This document shows positions 60,110-64,000 of a stretch of DNA of 64,000 nt, one piece after another (position 1 is the stretch's first letter; each line of letters opens with the position of its first letter). A program made the position numbers and the translations under genes. The DNA is from an uncultured Bacteroidota bacterium (GTDB lineage Bacteria > Bacteroidota > Bacteroidia > Bacteroidales > WCHB1-69): contig CADCNH010000008.1 of assembly GCA_902802755.1 (NCBI GenBank), positions 44,734 through 108,733 of the forward strand, written 5' to 3'. The notes beneath the pieces are model-generated. The model saw nothing but the letters and a program-made list of their open reading frames with translations, was not told where the DNA came from and searched no databases.

Positions 60110-60952
60110 ATGACAAGAGAAGATATTATCAAACCCGAAAACTTAGTGTACAAGCGCACCTCTGTTTTGAAGGATGCCACCATGCACTACTGCCCAGGCT
60201 GCGGACACGGTACTGTTCACAGAATCATCGCCGAGGTGATTGAAGAAATGGGCATTCAGGACAACGTCGTCGGTATTTCACCGGTAGGCTGCTCTGTTCT
60301 GGCTTACAATTATTTTGATGTTGACTTCGTGGAAGCCGCCCACGGCCGTGCTCCCGCCTGCGCATCAGCCATCAAACGTCTGCGCCCCGATACTTTCGTA
60401 TTCTCATATCAGGGCGACGGTGACTTGGCTTCTATCGGTTGCGCCGAAGTAATGCACGCCTGCAACCGTGGCGAGAACATCACCATGATCTTCATCAACA
60501 ACGGTATTTACGGTATGACCGGCGGTCAGATGGCTCCCACCACCCTTGAGGGTATGGAAACCGTGACTTGCCCCTATGGCCGTGACCCCGAAATCATGGG
60601 ACATACCATGCGTTTGACCGAAGCATTGGCTCAGCTGCCCGGCACTTACTATGTGACCCGTCAGGCTGTTTACACTCCCGCTTTGGCCCGTAAATGCAAG
60701 AAAGCTATCCGTCAGGCCTTCGAGAACCAGAAACTCAACAAGGGCGTTTCTTTCGTGGAAGTTACCTCAAACTGTAACTCTGGCTGGAAGATGACCGCTG
60801 TTCAGGCCAACAAATGGATGGAAGAAAACACACTGAAATACTTCCCGCTGGGCGATATGAAAGTGGATGGCAAGTTCGATCCCAAGTTCATCGAACGCAT
60901 CGCCACCTTCGACCAACCCAATGAAACCCTTTATTCATTGAGAAAAAAATAA
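60110..60952 (+). CDS. korB: 2-oxoacid:ferredoxin oxidoreductase, beta (TPP-binding) subunit
   Basis: The 280-residue subunit binds TPP phosphate and magnesium: YCPGCGHGTVHR, CSVLAYNYFDVD, AHGRAPACASAIKR, then GDGDLASIGCAEV and NNGIYGMTGGQMAPTT, the classical GDG-(x)n-NN motif. With the alpha subunit it oxidises a 2-oxoacid to the acyl-CoA. Dependence on TPP links it to the thiamine uptake operon at 36.5-39.7 kb. Confidence 0.92.
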   Translation: MTREDIIKPENLVYKRTSVLKDATMHYCPGCGHGTVHRIIAEVIEEMGIQDNVVGISPVGCSVLAYNYFDVDFVEAAHGRAPACASAIKRLRPDTFVFSYQGDGDLASIGCAEVMHACNRGENITMIFINNGIYGMTGGQMAPTTLEGMETVTCPYGRDPEIMGHTMRLTEALAQLPGTYYVTRQAVYTPALARKCKKAIRQAFENQKLNKGVSFVEVTSNCNSGWKMTAVQANKWMEENTLKYFPLGDMKVDGKFDPKFIERIATFDQPNETLYSLRKK

Positions 60953-60973
60953 TAACCTTAAATTCACAAAGCA

Positions 60974-61525
60974 ATGACAGAAGAAATAATTATAGCAGGC
61001 TTCGGCGGTCAAGGTGTACTCTCAATGGGTAAAATCCTGGCTTACGCCGGCATTATGCAAGACAAGGAAGTCAGCTGGCTTCCCTCCTACGGACCTGAAA
61101 TGCGTGGTGGTACTTCTAACGTAACGGTGATTTTGAGCGACGAGCGTATCTGCTCTCCTTATTTGAACCAATTCGACACTGCCATCATTCTAAACCAGCA
61201 GTCCATGGACAAATTCGAAAGCTCAGTAAAACCCGGTGGTCTGTTGATTTATGACCCGAACGGTATCTCCCACCACCCCACCCGTAAAGACATCAACATC
61301 TATCAGGTGGCCGCTGCTGACAAAGCCAGCGAACTGGGTATCTCAAAGCTGTTCAACATGATTGTGCTGGGCGGTTTCCTCAAGGTGAAACCTTTGGTAA
61401 CCCCCGAAATGCTGCACAAAGGTTTGGAAAAATCTCTGCCCGAACGTCACCACCACCTCATTCCCAAGAACGAGGAAGCAGTGGAAATCGGCAAAGGTTT
61501 GCTGAAACCCTACCATACCCTGTAA
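60974..61525 (+). CDS. korC: 2-oxoacid:ferredoxin oxidoreductase, gamma subunit
   Basis: The 183-residue subunit shows IAGFGGQGVLSMGKILAYAG, SWLPSYGPEMRGGTSNVTVI and NQQSMDKFESSVKPGG, typical of the gamma domain of pyruvate/2-oxoacid ferredoxin oxidoreductases, which binds CoA. It is the last gene of the operon and is followed by a terminator. Confidence 0.92.
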   Translation: MTEEIIIAGFGGQGVLSMGKILAYAGIMQDKEVSWLPSYGPEMRGGTSNVTVILSDERICSPYLNQFDTAIILNQQSMDKFESSVKPGGLLIYDPNGISHHPTRKDINIYQVAAADKASELGISKLFNMIVLGGFLKVKPLVTPEMLHKGLEKSLPERHHHLIPKNEEAVEIGKGLLKPYHTL

Positions 61526-61570
61526 TCGGATGGGCGGATGAATGCTCGCCCCTTCCATAACGACAAAAAA

Positions 61571-61594
61571 AGCCTGCGGTTGCAGGCTTTTTTT
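61571..61594 (+). terminator. Intrinsic terminator, symmetric
   Basis: AGCCTGC-GGTT-GCAGGCT is followed by seven T and preceded by seven A, so it can end both the oxidoreductase operon (plus) and the FISUMP gene (minus). Confidence 0.93.
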
Positions 61595-61601
61595 ATAGGT
61601 T

Positions 61602-63968
61602 CTAATCGCGAAGACACCTGACAGATAATCCAGAAAATACCCATCCCAAGTAATCCCTATCTAAAGTAGCATTATTATATCTAAGGGACCTATAGTAAGC
61701 AAAACCATCGCCAAAATAGGTAGCACTCCATAAGAATGCATATTTACCAAAATCGTTCTGATAAAAACGGAAAGAACCAGCAGGAAGGACCGAAAAATCA
61801 GTGGAATTATTTGAATCTTGGTCATTGCCCACTGTGCAAATACCAGAATAGGTTTCCCATCCTCTGGCGGAGGCTAGAGACTTGGCAATATGAGTACTAT
61901 TAGAACCACAAATATGGTACAAGGAGACATAATTAGCCAACTGCGTCCATTCAGCATCGCTTGGCACATGCCAACCATTGGGGCAAACGCCTTGCACCCC
62001 ACTAGGATTAGTTGAGGACGATGAGGCATTATGCATAACGGCAGTCCAATTGTATAGATAGCCATAAGTGGAAACACTGTCTGGAATCCCATAAGGATAA
62101 TAGAGAAAAGCCGAATCGCTACTATAGGTACTGCCACCAAGAGGAATACTTGTACCATCGGCATAATGCGTGGTGCGAAGATTCTCCCTCATCCAACATT
62201 GATTGCCTATCTGCACAGTATTGTATATATTGTTATCATAATCGGTCACTGATGGGACATCAGGACAGGCTTGTGGACTGCAAGGAGTGGTAAAAATCAC
62301 TTGATTGCCGTAGGCTGTTCCCACGCTATTAGTGGCGTATGCACGCACGTAATAACTGGTTCCAGCAGCCAAACCTGTAATATTGCTAGAAAAGCTACCC
62401 GTGCCACCGCCGTCAACTGAATGACTATCTGCCAATGTGGGCAACGGCAAAGTACTCCAACACACACCACGGGCTGTCACATCGGCGCCACCAGTAGAGG
62501 TAACAATTCCACCAGATATGGCAGAGGTCAGAGACAGTTGAGTATAGACAGCTGAGGTAATTACAGTAGGAACGACAGGATCTTGTTCTTCATCAAGAAG
62601 ACAACGAACGGAGATTGCATTATCCTTATCAACATCACCATTATATACAATGGCATCATAATAAATGAGGCTATGACCAAAAACTTTACTATTACTGTTC
62701 TCGGTAGCACTCCAATAGCCCACATAATCGCCGAAAGTAAAGTAATTTCCCAGGGCGTAAAAGCCAGCAGGTAGAGCCGAGAAACCAGTGACATTGTTGG
62801 TAGTACGGTCATTGCCAATGCTGCATGTTCCATCATGGGTATACCACCCTCTGGTAGCGGCCAAGGACTTGGCGATATAACTTGTGTTGGAATTGCACAC
62901 ATTCTCACTTTGAGAGGAAACAAAGTCGAACAGTTGCATCCATTCCGCCTCACTTGGCACATGCCAGCCTTCAGGACAAATACCTTGAACTCCGCTACGA
63001 TTGACTGAAGAGGAAGTAGAAGGATGTATCACGGCAGGCCAATTGTAAAGGTAACCATAGGTGGCAACAACACTATGGTCGTTGTCTGGATTGTATCGAT
63101 AAGGTGTACTATTGGAATAAGTGTTTCCCATGGCTATTTCTGTCCCATCGGAATAATGTTCAGTACGAAGGTTCTCACGCATCCAACATTGATTGCCTAT
63201 CTTCACAGTATTGTATATATTGCCATCGTAATCCGTCACTGATGGAATGTCCGGACAAGCCTGTGCATACGCTGAACCACTCACATCCCTTATGCATCGT
63301 ACTGAAAATCCATAGATATTAACAGCTTCTCCGATGAATACGGAAGAAGAGTTGTATACGAGAGTGCTTATATAAGCTTCGCTAGTGGGGTTCGTAGTAC
63401 TCCAGAAATGGGCTTCTTCACCAAAACCATAGGTGTAACCATTTCTACTATAAGCACCTGCTGGCAAAGCCGAAAAGAATGTGGTATTGTTGGTGGAAAG
63501 GTCGTCACCTACAGTACACGGCCCCGAATAAGTATGCCATCCTATGGTGTCCGCCAAAGACTTTGCTATACCATCACAGACATATTCGTCCTGTTCTGAA
63601 ACATAATCCACCAATTGCATCCATTCATCTGCACTCGGCACATGCCAACCCGTTGGACAAACCCCCTGAACCCCACTTGGGTTGTTAGTAGATGTAAGCA
63701 CAGCGTTCAATGCCGCTTTTAAATTATAGAGATAACCATAAGTATAGACATTATTTGTGTCATTGTTAGGAACGTAACGGTAGCCAACATTATGGCTTGT
63801 AGTACTTCCAACAGGAATACTTGTACCATCAGCATAATGTGTGGCACGCAGGTTTTCCCTCATCCAACACTGTTCTCCAATCAGCACCGTGTTATATATA
63901 TTACCATCATAATCTGTCACCGTGGGAGTGCCTGGACAAGCTCTTCCTATGGCAGACTGGAATCGCAA
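61602..63968 (-). CDS. Multi-domain FISUMP-repeat protein, 5' end unclear
   Basis: The 788-codon frame contains three FISUMP (Fibrobacter succinogenes major paralogous) domains, each with VTDYDGNIYNTV-like start, IGNQCWMRENLR, a YGYLYNW region, GVCPxGWHVPSxxEW, and an end SVRCLRD. They cover residues ~10-230, ~238-460 and ~565-788. Between the second and third is a ~95-residue fibronectin-III-like unit (GVCWSTLPLPTLADS, LAAGTSYYVRAYATNSVG). FISUMP proteins are secreted surface proteins, but here no signal peptide is present: the frame begins with TTG 63968, with an in-frame TAG nine codons upstream and stops in all three frames before the window edge. The gene may be truncated, frameshifted or joined to a signal sequence outside the window. 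Confidence 0.8.
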   Translation of the reverse strand: MRFQSAIGRACPGTPTVTDYDGNIYNTVLIGEQCWMRENLRATHYADGTSIPVGSTTSHNVGYRYVPNNDTNNVYTYGYLYNLKAALNAVLTSTNNPSGVQGVCPTGWHVPSADEWMQLVDYVSEQDEYVCDGIAKSLADTIGWHTYSGPCTVGDDLSTNNTTFFSALPAGAYSRNGYTYGFGEEAHFWSTTNPTSEAYISTLVYNSSSVFIGEAVNIYGFSVRCIRDVSGSAYAQACPDIPSVTDYDGNIYNTVKIGNQCWMRENLRTEHYSDGTEIAMGNTYSNSTPYRYNPDNDHSVVATYGYLYNWPAVIHPSTSSSVNRSGVQGICPEGWHVPSEAEWMQLFDFVSSQSENVCNSNTSYIAKSLAATRGWYTHDGTCSIGNDRTTNNVTGFSALPAGFYALGNYFTFGDYVGYWSATENSNSKVFGHSLIYYDAIVYNGDVDKDNAISVRCLLDEEQDPVVPTVITSAVYTQLSLTSAISGGIVTSTGGADVTARGVCWSTLPLPTLADSHSVDGGGTGSFSSNITGLAAGTSYYVRAYATNSVGTAYGNQVIFTTPCSPQACPDVPSVTDYDNNIYNTVQIGNQCWMRENLRTTHYADGTSIPLGGSTYSSDSAFLYYPYGIPDSVSTYGYLYNWTAVMHNASSSSTNPSGVQGVCPNGWHVPSDAEWTQLANYVSLYHICGSNSTHIAKSLASARGWETYSGICTVGNDQDSNNSTDFSVLPAGSFRFYQNDFGKYAFLWSATYFGDGFAYYRSLRYNNATLDRDYLGWVFSGLSVRCLRD

Positions 63969-64000
63969 GGTTAAAAATTGGGAATCCTAATTCTTATGTA

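Overview
The window comes from a member of the Bacteroidota, most likely an anaerobic, gut- or rumen-type Bacteroidales. The evidence is many TAnnTTTG -7 promoter boxes, the BatD/BatE pair, PorV-, PorP/SprF- and PorE-like type IX secretion proteins, a Bacteroidota-type TPP riboswitch with TonB receptor and PnuT, DUF4254 and DUF4295 proteins, FISUMP domains, and anaerobic enzymes (HydG, a 2-oxoacid:ferredoxin oxidoreductase, Fe-S L-serine dehydratase). The genes are mostly chromosomal housekeeping. I see no rRNA, tRNA, CRISPR array, insertion sequence or prophage.

Layout. 0-8.5 kb: end of L-serine ammonia-lyase, ribosomal protein L31, two tandem paralogous lipoproteins, Lon, and a porin-like plus Gate-domain membrane protein pair. 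8.9-14.8 kb: glycosyltransferase 9/DUF4254 on minus, diverging from a TGS-nucleoside kinase/MBOAT acyltransferase/SGNH operon. 15.2-21.7 kb (minus): a type IX secretion-like operon in which RarA is read straight into a PorP/SprF protein, then enolase. 22-25.4 kb: two small membrane proteins, a TM1266-type regulator and HydG. 25.5-30.3 kb (minus): batD-batE-yfhO-like, diverging from prs. 31.6-39.7 kb: ThiL-like kinase, SDR, glycosyltransferase 2, a steroid 5-alpha-reductase homologue, and a TPP-riboswitch operon for thiamine uptake. 39.8-44.4 kb: a poorly known locus with tandem promoters, a long imperfect RNA hairpin, small proteins sharing a domain, a GIY-YIG-like protein, a frameshifted tail-anchored protein and a transmembrane Ser/Thr kinase. 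44.6-50.8 kb: murF, anmK, murB, rpmG, DUF4295, ftsY, ispH. 50.8-53.8 kb: a GH5-like lipoprotein, a D-2-hydroxyacid dehydrogenase and rplS. 54-58.6 kb: a glycogen/alpha-glucan operon (debranching enzyme, GT4, GH57). 58.7-61.5 kb: a four-subunit 2-oxoacid:ferredoxin oxidoreductase. 61.6-64 kb: a FISUMP-repeat protein whose 5' end is not clearly intact.

Functional links. Thiamine uptake fits the TPP-dependent ferredoxin oxidoreductase, while the local ThiL-like protein has lost several hallmark residues. HydG and its regulator imply an [FeFe] hydrogenase elsewhere that could take electrons from that oxidoreductase. MurF, AnmK and MurB serve wall synthesis and recycling.

The most striking non-genic feature is the intergenic DNA. 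It is packed with several families of short repeats: TTAG-rich tracts that supply stop codons and C-terminal tails to adjacent genes, hairpins with variable stems and a constant CCTACAWT tail, arrays of CGAAG-loop hairpins separated by CTCCCC, a 47-48 bp CGCGGCG/CGCCGCG element, TATTGATAT-led hairpins, and 7-, 8- and 30-bp tandem repeats. Coordinates and start codons were read by eye. No database search was possible.
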